Below are positions 17,211 to 24,787 of a stretch of 64,000 bases of DNA, one piece after another; the first letter of the stretch is position 1; every line of letters starts with the position of its first letter. The notes under the pieces are model-generated. The model saw only the letters and a program-made list of their open reading frames with translations. It ran no database searches and was not told the DNA's origin. The stretch is from Megasphaera cerevisiae DSM 20462. Its GTDB lineage: Bacteria > Bacillota > Negativicutes > Veillonellales > Megasphaeraceae. The stretch covers positions 31,797-95,796 of the forward strand of contig NZ_LEKT01000006.1 of assembly GCF_001045675.1 (NCBI RefSeq). The letters run 5' to 3'. The position numbers and the translations under genes were made by a program.

Positions 17211-17822
17211 CTATTTGATTTTTCTGGCATTTGTGACAGTAACACATAATTTTTCTGTATCCGTAACAATCGTATCAAGCTGATGATCAAAATACGTATA
17301 TACACAAAATGCAATAATAGCAACACACAAGCCAGAGGCTGTAGCTACCAGCGCTTCGCCAACGCCGCCAGTAATAGCAGATGCGCCGGCACCGTTGTCC
17401 AAAACGCTGAATGTATTGATCATCCCAGTAACGGTCCCGAGAAGTCCAAGAAGCGGAGCAATCGTTACTGTTGCGCTGAGATAATCAAGATAGCGACGGA
17501 AGCCAACAGATTCCACCGTCATTTGTTCTTCAAAAGCATCCTTCATATTCTTTTCGTTGTCCCCATGCTGAAGTCCGCTGGAAATAATGCGGCTGATCGC
17601 CGTAGGGAATTTTTGACAAAACTGTTCAGCAACCTCCCATTGCTGACTTTTTACAGCATGGTCAATGCCGACAAAGAATTTTTTAGAATTCTTACGGTTG
17701 GCTTTGAAATAACAAAACCGTTCAATGGCAATCGCCACTGTAAACAAAGACAATGCCAGCAACGGATACATAACAATGCCGCCACTGTGAAATAAATGCA
17801 AAAAATAGGAAAATCCTTCCAT
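17211..17822 (-). CDS. exbB: ExbB biopolymer transport protein
   Basis: The 203-residue protein has three transmembrane helices. It shows the MotA/TolQ/ExbB features GGIVMYPLLALSLFTVAIAIERF, YLSATVTIAPLLGLLGTVTGMINTFSVL and VGEALVATASGLCVAIIAFCVYTYF. It is the proton-channel subunit energising TonB. The gene starts after TAAGGAG and lies 14 bp upstream of exbD. Confidence 0.94.
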   Translation of the reverse strand: MEGFSYFLHLFHSGGIVMYPLLALSLFTVAIAIERFCYFKANRKNSKKFFVGIDHAVKSQQWEVAEQFCQKFPTAISRIISSGLQHGDNEKNMKDAFEEQMTVESVGFRRYLDYLSATVTIAPLLGLLGTVTGMINTFSVLDNGAGASAITGGVGEALVATASGLCVAIIAFCVYTYFDHQLDTIVTDTEKLCVTVTNARKIK

Positions 17823-17889
17823 CTCTTAACACTCCTTATCCCAAAACAACATGATAAAATCTATGTACACCTGCAATACAGGTATTCAT

Positions 17890-17997
17890 CTACATATACA
17901 TAGCGACAATAGAAACAAAAACCGTCCATAGCCCGATTGTATAAGCTATATTTTCCCACACACTGTCTTTTATATGAGAATTATCTTTTCGTGCCAC
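17890..17997 (-). CDS. 35-residue single-pass membrane protein leading the exbBD-tonB operon
   Basis: A GTG start at 17997 is preceded by a perfect AGGAGG nine bases upstream. The product VARKDNSHIKDSVWENIAYT... ends in a hydrophobic helix (IAYTIGLWTVFVSIVAMYM) directly before the stop. An upstream ATG at 18033 would add 12 residues but has no ribosome-binding site and would give a leader of only about 15 nt. It lies between the AraC-type promoter and exbB, so it is co-transcribed. The function is unknown; an accessory of the Ton complex is a reasonable guess. Confidence 0.6.
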   Translation of the reverse strand: MARKDNSHIKDSVWENIAYTIGLWTVFVSIVAMYM

Positions 17998-18032
17998 CTC
18001 TATCTGCCTCCTATGTTCTTCAGTATCACCCA

Positions 18033-18047
18033 TGAAAGTGATTATCA
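18033..18047 (-). promoter_or_regulatory. Fur-box-like site at the exbBD-tonB start site
   Basis: On the minus strand TGATAATCACTTTCA matches 13 of 15 positions of the 7-1-7 Fur consensus by eye. It sits just downstream of the -10 box, about where transcription begins, a position suited to repression. Confidence 0.55.
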
Positions 18048-18054
18048 TGCTCAT

Positions 18055-18115
18055 ATGATATCAACGAAATTTGATTCTGTCTACTCCATTCGGACGCAAA
18101 ATGATCCATTCGGAC
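18055..18115 (-). promoter_or_regulatory. AraC-type direct-repeat operator plus promoter of the exbBD-tonB operon
   Basis: The direct repeat CCATTCGGAC (18086-18095 and 18106-18115) has identical halves and a 20-bp period. On the minus strand it abuts -35 TAGACA (18083-18078), then 17 bp and -10 TATCAT (18060-18055). It has the best -35 of the three copies and lies upstream of the small protein and exbB. Confidence 0.72.
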
Positions 18116-18124
18116 ATTTACTTT

Positions 18125-18157
18125 AAAAAAAGCGACCGAATTTTGAATTCCGCCGCC
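18125..18157 (-). terminator. Intrinsic terminator of the pilus operon
   Basis: Read on the minus strand, GCGGCGGAATT-caa-AATTCGGTCGC forms a hairpin with one internal mismatch and one G-T pair, followed by seven T residues. It ends the pilus operon 28 bp after the PilO-like gene and insulates the exbBD-tonB promoter immediately beyond. Confidence 0.75.
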
Positions 18158-18184
18158 TTTCTTTTCCAACTTTTATTCATTTTT

Positions 18185-18655
18185 TTATAATGAAACAATA
18201 ATATGAAAAATCAACGGTCCTTTTTCCTTTGTAATTCGGACCACTTCCGCATGGACAGGTGCCTCTTCATTTTCCAAATCCGTCAAAAACAGAATAAATG
18301 CTCCATAATATCCCTGCGCTTCTACTTCATAGGTATACTCACTGCGTGAAGCAGCCTGAAAAGACACGATCTGTACCCCCTGACGCACGGCTTTACGCTG
18401 TACAGTTTCCATTACCTCCTGTGCCGCATATTTAAGTGATTGCTGCAGCCATATTTTGCTATATCTGTCTTCTTTACGGACATAAGCTGCATAGGAACGT
18501 ACCTTTTCGTTTGTTTTTTTCCATGTTTGCCATGATTGATATAACAGAACGCAGCAGACCAGCAATAGCCCCTGCAAACTGATCAAGATAGCACAAATGA
18601 TGCCTTTTTGCTTTCGACTAATTCGGCTAAGGAGTATCATTTCTTTTTTCATCAT
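18185..18655 (-). CDS. PilO-like pilus assembly protein
   Basis: The 156-residue protein starts at ATG 18655 after GGAG and overlaps the PilN-like gene by about 29 bp. It has one N-terminal transmembrane helix (GIICAILISLQGLLLVCCVLLY), a short coiled segment and a small alpha/beta domain. Size, topology and position after PilM- and PilN-like genes point to the PilO inner-membrane alignment subunit. The sequence is too diverged to be certain. Confidence 0.6.
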   Translation of the reverse strand: MMKKEMILLSRISRKQKGIICAILISLQGLLLVCCVLLYQSWQTWKKTNEKVRSYAAYVRKEDRYSKIWLQQSLKYAAQEVMETVQRKAVRQGVQIVSFQAASRSEYTYEVEAQGYYGAFILFLTDLENEEAPVHAEVVRITKEKGPLIFHIIVSL

Positions 18656-19175
18656 ACCCAAGCTCCACTTCCAATTGAAATTTGGTCATTCCGTCAGCCA
18701 GTTTTTGCAGCTTATTTGCAGTTACTGATTGTATGTCCGACTGCCGCCGCAGTATTTCCTGCCATTGCCTGACCGCTCCTGGTATTGCTTCATATCCATG
18801 CACCGACATATGGTTTCCTTGTACTTCAAGAACTTGAACAATCGCGCCGGCAGGCTTAGTATCGGCTAAACAAACAAGTACAGGAGGCCAATGGATACGC
18901 TTTTTTTCTTTTTCATTAACCGCCTCGCTCATATCACGCATTTTTTTCTCAGTCTTATTTTGCCGTATAACTTGCTGCTGAATGGGTGCTGACTGTTCTA
19001 TGTAATATTGATATTCTTTTTCTTTCCATTGCTGAATAAGCATGCCGGTAATCAAAAGCCCCACAACCATGCATACCAATACGGATACCAAGGGAACAAA
19101 TATACGGTCATACCTTTTTTTATTTTCTGTTTCCTGATAAGAAAACGGGATCAAATTCATTTTCACGCTGTCCAC
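18627..19175 (-). CDS. PilN-like pilus assembly protein
   Basis: The open frame gives up to 182 residues from GTG 19175. An internal ATG (MNLIPFSYQE) is also possible and matches the conserved NLLP-type start of PilN, which binds PilM. One transmembrane helix (VPLVSVLVCMVVGLLITGML) is followed by a coiled-coil-like region and a C-terminal domain. It directly follows the PilM-like gene. PilN/PilO dimers link the cytoplasmic PilM ring to the periplasm. Confidence 0.65.
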   Translation of the reverse strand: MDSVKMNLIPFSYQETENKKRYDRIFVPLVSVLVCMVVGLLITGMLIQQWKEKEYQYYIEQSAPIQQQVIRQNKTEKKMRDMSEAVNEKEKKRIHWPPVLVCLADTKPAGAIVQVLEVQGNHMSVHGYEAIPGAVRQWQEILRRQSDIQSVTANKLQKLADGMTKFQLEVELGYDEKRNDTP

Positions 19176-19961
19176 CTAAAACCCGGCTAAAAGAGCCGCC
19201 GGATATGCCAAATCCCATTTTTCAATCTGCTGTTCTACTAATTCCGCCAGACGGCACACGGACCACTTTTGGGTTTGTTCATCGAGCCATACCATGCGGC
19301 AGCAACTATTTTGTGCCGCTTGTCCTTCTATCAAATGCATACACTCCTCTGGAATCGTTGTGCCGCATCCATAGGATAGGGGAATCCCTTTTTTCAGAAA
19401 AACAACGTGTACTTTTTCCCTTGCAAGCAGATACAACGTTCCGATGCCGTCAGGACGCAACCGGCCCAGCAGCGCGGGCAGTGCATCAATGTTTCTGACT
19501 CTATTTCCAGTTCGTTGAATACCCTTTATAAAAGCCATAAGCGATGCCTCAGGATACGCTCCCAATATCCAATCATACGTTCCATCAGTATGTGACGTGC
19601 CTGCCAAACCTAAGTCGAAGGTGTATGCCGCTTCACTGTCGTTGATTCGTTCATCCCAAGCAGCCAGACTCCGTGCTTCCTGTATGTTACGAGTCGGCAT
19701 AGCCTCTTTTTTCCATAGGAGACGCCGTCCGCCTATGACCAAGCATACACCATAGTCCCATAATCCATATGTACTCATAACATCAGCTATAACTTGTTCT
19801 ATTTTTTGCGGTCTTTCCAGCCACAGCTGATCCTGCATATGAGTATACGTACAGCCTTGACAAAAAGATATGGCACCATACCATGTTGTCTGTTTTTTCA
19901 ATACATATACGGCTGTATCCGAAGGCCAGATGATGACTGTTTTCCGAGAAAAAAGTGCCAT
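19176..19961 (-). CDS. PilM-like cytoplasmic pilus assembly ATPase-fold protein
   Basis: The 261-residue soluble protein starts after a strong GGAGGAGAAGGA. It has no transmembrane segment. The sequence is diverged, but length, lack of signal, and position immediately before PilN- and PilO-like genes indicate an actin-like PilM. Weak family traits are RNIQEARSLAAWDERIND and the RVRNIDALPALLGRLRPDG segment. Rated below the flanking genes because no diagnostic phosphate-binding motif is clear. Confidence 0.55.
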   Translation of the reverse strand: MALFSRKTVIIWPSDTAVYVLKKQTTWYGAISFCQGCTYTHMQDQLWLERPQKIEQVIADVMSTYGLWDYGVCLVIGGRRLLWKKEAMPTRNIQEARSLAAWDERINDSEAAYTFDLGLAGTSHTDGTYDWILGAYPEASLMAFIKGIQRTGNRVRNIDALPALLGRLRPDGIGTLYLLAREKVHVVFLKKGIPLSYGCGTTIPEECMHLIEGQAAQNSCCRMVWLDEQTQKWSVCRLAELVEQQIEKWDLAYPAALLAGF

Positions 19962-19973
19962 TCCTTCTCCTCC

Positions 19974-20417
19974 TCAATATATTATTTTTTTGATAATAAA
20001 TTTTGTTTTGTCCCCAGTCGAGGCTTGCCGCACTTCAAAACGCAGTGCGCAGGATCTTTCTGTCAGCGTCGTTTCGCCGCGTCCCACAGCGCGTACATAT
20101 CCTTGAAAAGGTATCTGATGTATACCCGATTTGCAATAGATCTTTATTTTTTGTCTCGGTTCAGCCAGACCGTACGTATCAACAAAATCCCAGCTATCAT
20201 TTGTTGGCACGTCCTGCCAACGGCGTTCCTGAAGCTCAGACCAGCTGATATGCAGCGCACTTTCAGACAGATATGTCAGCTGGATTGCCTCCATATATTG
20301 TCGGGAAGATTTCAAAAAACAAGCCGCCAGAGAAGCTGCGGCCAAAGCCATACAGATACAGACAGTCCCTATCCAAAGTATATAAAAAGTTATGAAACCA
20401 TTTTTTTTTGTATTCAA
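19974..20417 (-). CDS. PilX-like minor pilin or pilus accessory protein
   Basis: The likely start is TTG 20417, overlapping the stop of the preceding gene (TTGA) and preceded by GGAAGAAGG. This gives NTKKNGFITFYILWIGTVCICMAL..., a short basic leader with a G/F junction like a prepilin peptidase site, then a hydrophobic helix. The rest is a soluble domain with WSELQERRW and RFEVRQAS. Its position among pilin genes suggests a PilX-type minor subunit. The glutamate at +5 of true prepilins is not obvious, so processing is uncertain. Confidence 0.5.
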   Translation of the reverse strand: MNTKKNGFITFYILWIGTVCICMALAAASLAACFLKSSRQYMEAIQLTYLSESALHISWSELQERRWQDVPTNDSWDFVDTYGLAEPRQKIKIYCKSGIHQIPFQGYVRAVGRGETTLTERSCALRFEVRQASTGDKTKFIIKKIIY

Positions 20418-20962
20418 AGACCTTCTTCCCCCCACTCTGCCGAAAGCGGTACGACCTTCATAATACATGGCCATTCCTGCCGGCTGCTTCGATCATACAA
20501 TATAATGGCTACCTGAATCGTCTGTCCATTTACGGAAAAATAGGGTCGGTTTTCATACGGTCTCACAGAAATCCGGTCTTCTATGCTAATCGTATTCTGT
20601 GAACCTGTCAGAGGCTGCTCGCTGCCGTTACTCAAAATACGATATACCCGGCTGTTTTTAATTCTAAACCCAGTCTTCATATTCTGCTCATCCCGGCAGG
20701 TTATCATTGTCTCTAATACGACAGTGTTACTGGAAAAACGCAAAACACCGTACACTGTCTCATCCATAATCATGCCCTGCCGCGACAATTCTTCCCAGGC
20801 TTCGCCAGATCGAAAACGTTGAGCACTTTGAACCAGTACAGGCAAAAATGCGGCTAAAAGAATAACTGCGATGCACAGCACCGCCAATACTTCAGTCATG
20901 ACAAAACCGTTACTGCCTTCCTCCGATGGGCGCAAGGCGCTTAAACCGATAAATTCTTCCAT
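20414..20962 (-). CDS. Type IV pilin-like minor pseudopilin (PilW/GspJ class)
   Basis: The 182-residue protein has a leader ending SNG and the mature start FVMTEVLAVLCIAVILLAAFLPVL, a class III signal with Glu at +5. The soluble C-terminal domain is about 140 residues. It overlaps its neighbours on both sides, as expected in a tightly packed minor-pilin block. It probably belongs to the pilus tip complex; the exact class is a guess. Confidence 0.7.
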   Translation of the reverse strand: MEEFIGLSALRPSEEGSNGFVMTEVLAVLCIAVILLAAFLPVLVQSAQRFRSGEAWEELSRQGMIMDETVYGVLRFSSNTVVLETMITCRDEQNMKTGFRIKNSRVYRILSNGSEQPLTGSQNTISIEDRISVRPYENRPYFSVNGQTIQVAIILYDRSSRQEWPCIMKVVPLSAEWGEEGL

Positions 20963-21300
20963 GCGGATCCGTCACCTCAACTTGGTATATTTTATAATAT
21001 ATATCCACCGGGCTAATGCGGATTCTTGCCGTGTAAGCGCGTCCGTCTGTATAAAAAGCATATGTATTCTCCATAGATTCCTGCCGGCGCGCCTCTTCCA
21101 TGACGAGCCGGCCCACCATGGCCGCAGTTTGCATATCTCTGGCATATTGATATAGCATCAGCGTCTGCTGTGTCAGCATCAGGGATGACAGTATCATAAT
21201 GCTGCCCACAGCGACTGCCATAACGGCATCTGCCAAAATGAATCCATTGGCTTTATTCGATCCGTATGCGTCCAGTCTGAACGGCCACGATAATACGGTG
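20910..21300 (-). CDS. Type IV pilin-like minor pseudopilin, start uncertain
   Basis: The reading frame is clear around KANGFILADAVMAVAVGSIMILSSLMLTQQTLML, a prepilin-type site followed by a hydrophobic helix. The C-terminus has DIYYKIYQVEVTDPHGRIYRFKR. The +5 position is Asp rather than Glu, which is unusual for N-methylated pilins. No ATG or GTG lies just before the leader. A start near 21300 would need a rare codon, and the next in-frame ATG lies far inside the preceding gene. The right boundary given is approximate. Confidence 0.6.
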
Positions 21301-21687
21301 CTGATACGTTCCTTCCCGCTCTGCCACGGTAATCTGCATATTATTCTGCGGCCTTCCTTTACCATCAAATTTAATATCCTTTCGTGTGCCTCCCAGCGGA
21401 ACGACCACACCGTCCGGATAGGCCCGCCGTTTGTGAACAATATACCGCTCCATAATGACGTACTCATTTTTCTGCAGAGAAAGTGTCCACGAATTCCCCT
21501 GCGCCATTCCGCTCGTCAGGGAATACTGTCGCATACGCTGCAAATCTATCGCAATTTCACGAGTCAGCACGTCTACTTCATGCCGGTTCTTGTTCCATGT
21601 CATCTGCGGCAACATAATGGCTGTCAATATCCCCAAAATACACAATGCCATCATTCCCTCTGTTAAAAAAAATCCATTAGTCTTCAT
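21253..21687 (-). CDS. Type IV pilin-like minor pseudopilin (GspH/FimT class)
   Basis: The protein starts at ATG 21687, overlapping the peptidase stop codon as ATGA; nearby upstream ATGs are alternatives. The short leader MKTNG is followed by FFLTEGMMALCILGILTAIMLPQM, a canonical prepilin signal with Glu at +5. Its roughly 140-residue mature domain has IAIDLQRMRQYSLTSGMAQG, typical of GspH/FimT minor pilins. Confidence 0.75.
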   Translation of the reverse strand: MKTNGFFLTEGMMALCILGILTAIMLPQMTWNKNRHEVDVLTREIAIDLQRMRQYSLTSGMAQGNSWTLSLQKNEYVIMERYIVHKRRAYPDGVVVPLGGTRKDIKFDGKGRPQNNMQITVAEREGTYQHRIIVAVQTGRIRIE

Positions 21688-22163
21688 GGCTGCCATCCCA
21701 GCCATGCGGCACAGGTCTGTCCGAAAAACAGGGCCAGCCACCACCCCGCAAGCAGGCAGGGACCAAAAGGCAGCATGGTCTGCCTTGCTCTGAACCAAAT
21801 TACTCCGGCAGTAATCAAAGCAAAGAAAACCGCAAGGAGGATCATGACATAGGCCCCCTGTCCCGGGCAGCCCAGACACAGCGCCAGGGCCAGCTTGACA
21901 TCACCAGACCCGAGACCGCGGGGATACAGGATATATATCCCTATAAACGCCAAGGCTATGGTCAGAACCGTCACGCCATCCGGGTGGACCAGGCCGGCTG
22001 CCCAAGCCGTGACATTGCTAACCGCAAACACCACTACAGCCCGATCCGGAATCCAAAACCAGCGAATATCCGTATATATAATGCCGGCAGTACACCCAGC
22101 TGCCAAAACAAGCCAGCTGCTCACCGCCCATGACCATATAATCGTATTTGTCCCATCTACCAT
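21684..22163 (-). CDS. pilD: Prepilin peptidase (A24 family), short form
   Basis: The 159-residue membrane protein has the two catalytic aspartate motifs of A24 peptidases: TDIRWFWIPD near the N-terminus and GLGSGDVKLALAL (GxGD). About six hydrophobic segments are present. It lacks the N-terminal cysteine-rich cytoplasmic domain associated with N-methylation in full-length PilD/GspO. It should cleave the leaders of the five pilin-like proteins in this operon. Whether it methylates them is doubtful. Confidence 0.87.
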   Translation of the reverse strand: MVDGTNTIIWSWAVSSWLVLAAGCTAGIIYTDIRWFWIPDRAVVVFAVSNVTAWAAGLVHPDGVTVLTIALAFIGIYILYPRGLGSGDVKLALALCLGCPGQGAYVMILLAVFFALITAGVIWFRARQTMLPFGPCLLAGWWLALFFGQTCAAWLGWQP

Positions 22164-22175
22164 TTACAGATATTC

Positions 22176-22580
22176 CTAACCAGCATTTTTTCTATTGGTT
22201 GCCGAATCATACATAACGTTTTCAAATGTTCCTGAAACAATTCCATTCTCATCAATGCCGTAAGCGGTTCCATCAGGGAGCGTCGGTTCAAACTGGAGAT
22301 AGGATTTGCCGTTTGCATCTTTCGTCACTAAAGCAGAAATATTCGCAGGATATGTGCCGTTGTCGATTTCATAAAGAGCCGCCGCATTGCTGATTGTACG
22401 CAGGTCCGCTTCAATTTTGGCTATTTTGGCAGTTTTGCTGGCTGATGTAAATTTAGGTACAGCTACTGTTGCCAAAATCAATATAATACTGACCACGATA
22501 AGCATTTCCAGAAGGGAAAAACCGTTTCGTACCGGTTTCATTGTCTTAATCATTTTTTTTGTTTGAATAGAAAGCAACAT
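22176..22580 (-). CDS. Major type IV pilin / GspG-like pseudopilin
   Basis: The 134-residue protein starts nine bases after AAAGGAG. A 20-residue basic leader ends in G, followed by FSLLEMLIVVSIILILATVAVPKF, a textbook prepilin signal with Glu at +5. The remainder (KIEADLRTISNAAALYEIDNGTYPANISALV) has the GspG-like helix and YxxxNGxYP pattern. It is probably the main fibre subunit. The gene stands between pilC and the peptidase gene, with the longest intergenic gap of the operon (33 bp) before it. Confidence 0.85.
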   Translation of the reverse strand: MLLSIQTKKMIKTMKPVRNGFSLLEMLIVVSIILILATVAVPKFTSASKTAKIAKIEADLRTISNAAALYEIDNGTYPANISALVTKDANGKSYLQFEPTLPDGTAYGIDENGIVSGTFENVMYDSATNRKNAG

Positions 22581-22613
22581 GATGGAAAACTCCTTTCACG
22601 CACATGTATTATT

Positions 22614-23816
22614 TTAAGATATAATCCCTGCTGCCATATCCAACAAGGGAAGCAGCAGACAAAGAACCAATAATCCAATCATTGCGCCAACAAACAGCAG
22701 CATGACCGGGGCAAAAAGCTTTTGAACCGTTGCCGACCAGGACGCAATTCGCCAGCCGTAATAATCAGCAACTGACTGCAATGTTTCTTCATATTTCCCC
22801 GTCATTTCCCCTACAGACAGCATCGTTTCAATGTATGTTGTCCCAAATCGGCCTTGTTGAACGGCTTTACTGAAGGATACTCCATTTTCCAACCGGCGTG
22901 CAGCCTGCGCAGCCTGGCTGCGAAACCAATAGCTCGGCACGGCAGCGCCAGCTTCCTGAAGTGCCTGCAAAAGAGGAATACCGCTGGCGATTTGCATACT
23001 CAGCAGCTGACTGAAGCGCTGCCAGCATACTATAATACAGGCTCGGCGCAGATACGCTACCGAAAAAATTTGCTGTTCCAAAAATTCCCGTCTGACCGGC
23101 TTTTGCAAAAAAAATCCCACTCCGACTGTCAAGCCGGCAATACCCATCAAAAAAAAGATACCATAGGAACGAGTCAAGTGAACGAACTTCAGAATATATT
23201 GTGTAGGTACTGGCAGGGGAACCGCCATTTGCACAAACATCTCTTCAAAAACCGGCAGTATAAAAAATACGGCACCCGTAAACATCCCTATTGTACATAT
23301 AATAAGAAAAACAGGATAAGCTAACGCGTTTATCAGTAAACGGCGCTGCTTTCCGATGTATTCATAATAATCACCCAAAATTTCAAATATTCTTTCCAAA
23401 TTACCTGTATTTTCTCCGGCCTTTACCATATGACAGGCCATGATGGGAAACAGTCCGGACTGCGCCATGGCCTGAGATAGGATCATACCGCTTTCCATAC
23501 GCTTTATGATTTCTTCCATACGCTGCCGCTGTTTTTTATGAGCTATATCCTGCATAAGCAGATGCCATGCCTGAACCAGCGTAACACCGGACTGTATCAT
23601 AATACTAAGCTGATGAAACAGATACGCTGAGGTCAAATAAGTGAAGGAACTGACCTTTGGCCTAAAGCAAAGCAAAGGCTCCTTCTTCTCAACAGACACA
23701 ATAGTCCAGCCTCGCTTTTCTGCTAACGCATATACCGCAGACGCTGCCGCCGCAGATATGCGGCAGGTAACGGTGCGTCCTTTTTTATCAGAAGCAACCA
23801 CATCAAAGCGGGTCAT
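22614..23816 (-). CDS. pilC: PilC/GspF inner-membrane platform protein
   Basis: The 400-residue protein has two repeated GspF domains: FTYLTSAYLFHQLSIMIQSGVTLVQAW... and RRACIIVCWQRFSQLLSMQIASGIPLLQAL. Three transmembrane helices are predicted and MVKAGENTGNLERIFEILGDYYE is the family signature. It is the membrane base on which PilB and PilT act. It overlaps the pilT gene by 4 bp. Confidence 0.9.
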   Translation of the reverse strand: MTRFDVVASDKKGRTVTCRISAAAASAVYALAEKRGWTIVSVEKKEPLLCFRPKVSSFTYLTSAYLFHQLSIMIQSGVTLVQAWHLLMQDIAHKKQRQRMEEIIKRMESGMILSQAMAQSGLFPIMACHMVKAGENTGNLERIFEILGDYYEYIGKQRRLLINALAYPVFLIICTIGMFTGAVFFILPVFEEMFVQMAVPLPVPTQYILKFVHLTRSYGIFFLMGIAGLTVGVGFFLQKPVRREFLEQQIFSVAYLRRACIIVCWQRFSQLLSMQIASGIPLLQALQEAGAAVPSYWFRSQAAQAARRLENGVSFSKAVQQGRFGTTYIETMLSVGEMTGKYEETLQSVADYYGWRIASWSATVQKLFAPVMLLFVGAMIGLLVLCLLLPLLDMAAGIIS

Positions 23817-24787
23817 GACCGCCTCCTGAACTGTTGTATGGCCTGTTCCATCGTGCGCATCCCCAATGCCGTGCCAGTTTGCATCACCGTAGGCAGCTGA
23901 TGTTCACGGCCACTGCGAATAAGCTGCGCTACGGCCGGACTATGCAGAAGAATTTCTCTGATAATATACAATTCTTCGCCATCATACCCGCGCTGCTGTG
24001 CGACAATCGCCTGCAGCACCAACGCCAGCCGGCAGCGCAGTTCATCCTGCTCATCTCCGGGGTATGCGCCGGCAAGACGGCTTACTGCTTGCGCCGCCGA
24101 CCGCGTATGGAGTGTAGAGAGTACCAGGTGCCCGGTCTCTGCCGCCGTAATCGCAGCATTCATAGTCTCTTTATCACGCATTTCTCCGACAAACAAAATA
24201 TCCGGATCCTGCCGCAGCGCCTCTTGGACGCCTTCTCCAAATCCCTGAAAATGCCGCAGCCGTTCCCGCTGTGTAATAAGCGCTTTTTCTCCTGACAGGA
24301 CATATTCGACGGGATCTTCAAGTGTAATAATATGACAAGGCTTCCTTTGGTTTACATATTGGAGTATTTGCCAAATAGTAGTTGTCTTACCGCTGCCCGT
24401 GGCTCCGCAAACTAAGACTAAGCCATCCTCCAAATCGCCTAATTGCCTAAAAAGAGCCTCGTCTCTGTCAGGCGGCAACGTATCCAGCGGGTACAGAATA
24501 CGAATGACAACATGAAGTCCGGCATACTCGCGGCATACCTGCACGCGACAGCGCACGCTTTTATTCCAGGAAAATGCCAGACTCCCTGCTGCCGTCAATT
24601 CACAGCTCCCTCCCACGGATTGCAGCCATACATCGATATCATGACGGGTAACTGCAATATTGCCATCATGAAAAAGTCCCCGCACCAGTCGAAAAAACGG
24701 TGGCCGTCCTTCCTGCAAATGGATATCTGCCGCTTTTTTTTCGATTGCCCGGGATAGTACTTCACACACATTCATACGGCACCTCAC
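23813..24787 (-). CDS. pilT: PilT-type retraction ATPase
   Basis: The 324-residue ATPase has Walker A GATGSGKTTT, Asp box LEDPVEY, Walker B DPDILFVGEMRDKETMNAAITAAETGHLVLSTLHT and the His box. The N-terminal PAS-like domain (KKAADIHLQEGRPPFFRLVRG) is characteristic of PilT. Pilus retraction ATPases power twitching and DNA uptake, so the filament is probably retractile rather than a pure secretion pseudopilus. The gene overlaps pilB and pilC by 4 bp each. Confidence 0.87.
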   Translation of the reverse strand: MRCRMNVCEVLSRAIEKKAADIHLQEGRPPFFRLVRGLFHDGNIAVTRHDIDVWLQSVGGSCELTAAGSLAFSWNKSVRCRVQVCREYAGLHVVIRILYPLDTLPPDRDEALFRQLGDLEDGLVLVCGATGSGKTTTIWQILQYVNQRKPCHIITLEDPVEYVLSGEKALITQRERLRHFQGFGEGVQEALRQDPDILFVGEMRDKETMNAAITAAETGHLVLSTLHTRSAAQAVSRLAGAYPGDEQDELRCRLALVLQAIVAQQRGYDGEELYIIREILLHSPAVAQLIRSGREHQLPTVMQTGTALGMRTMEQAIQQFRRRS

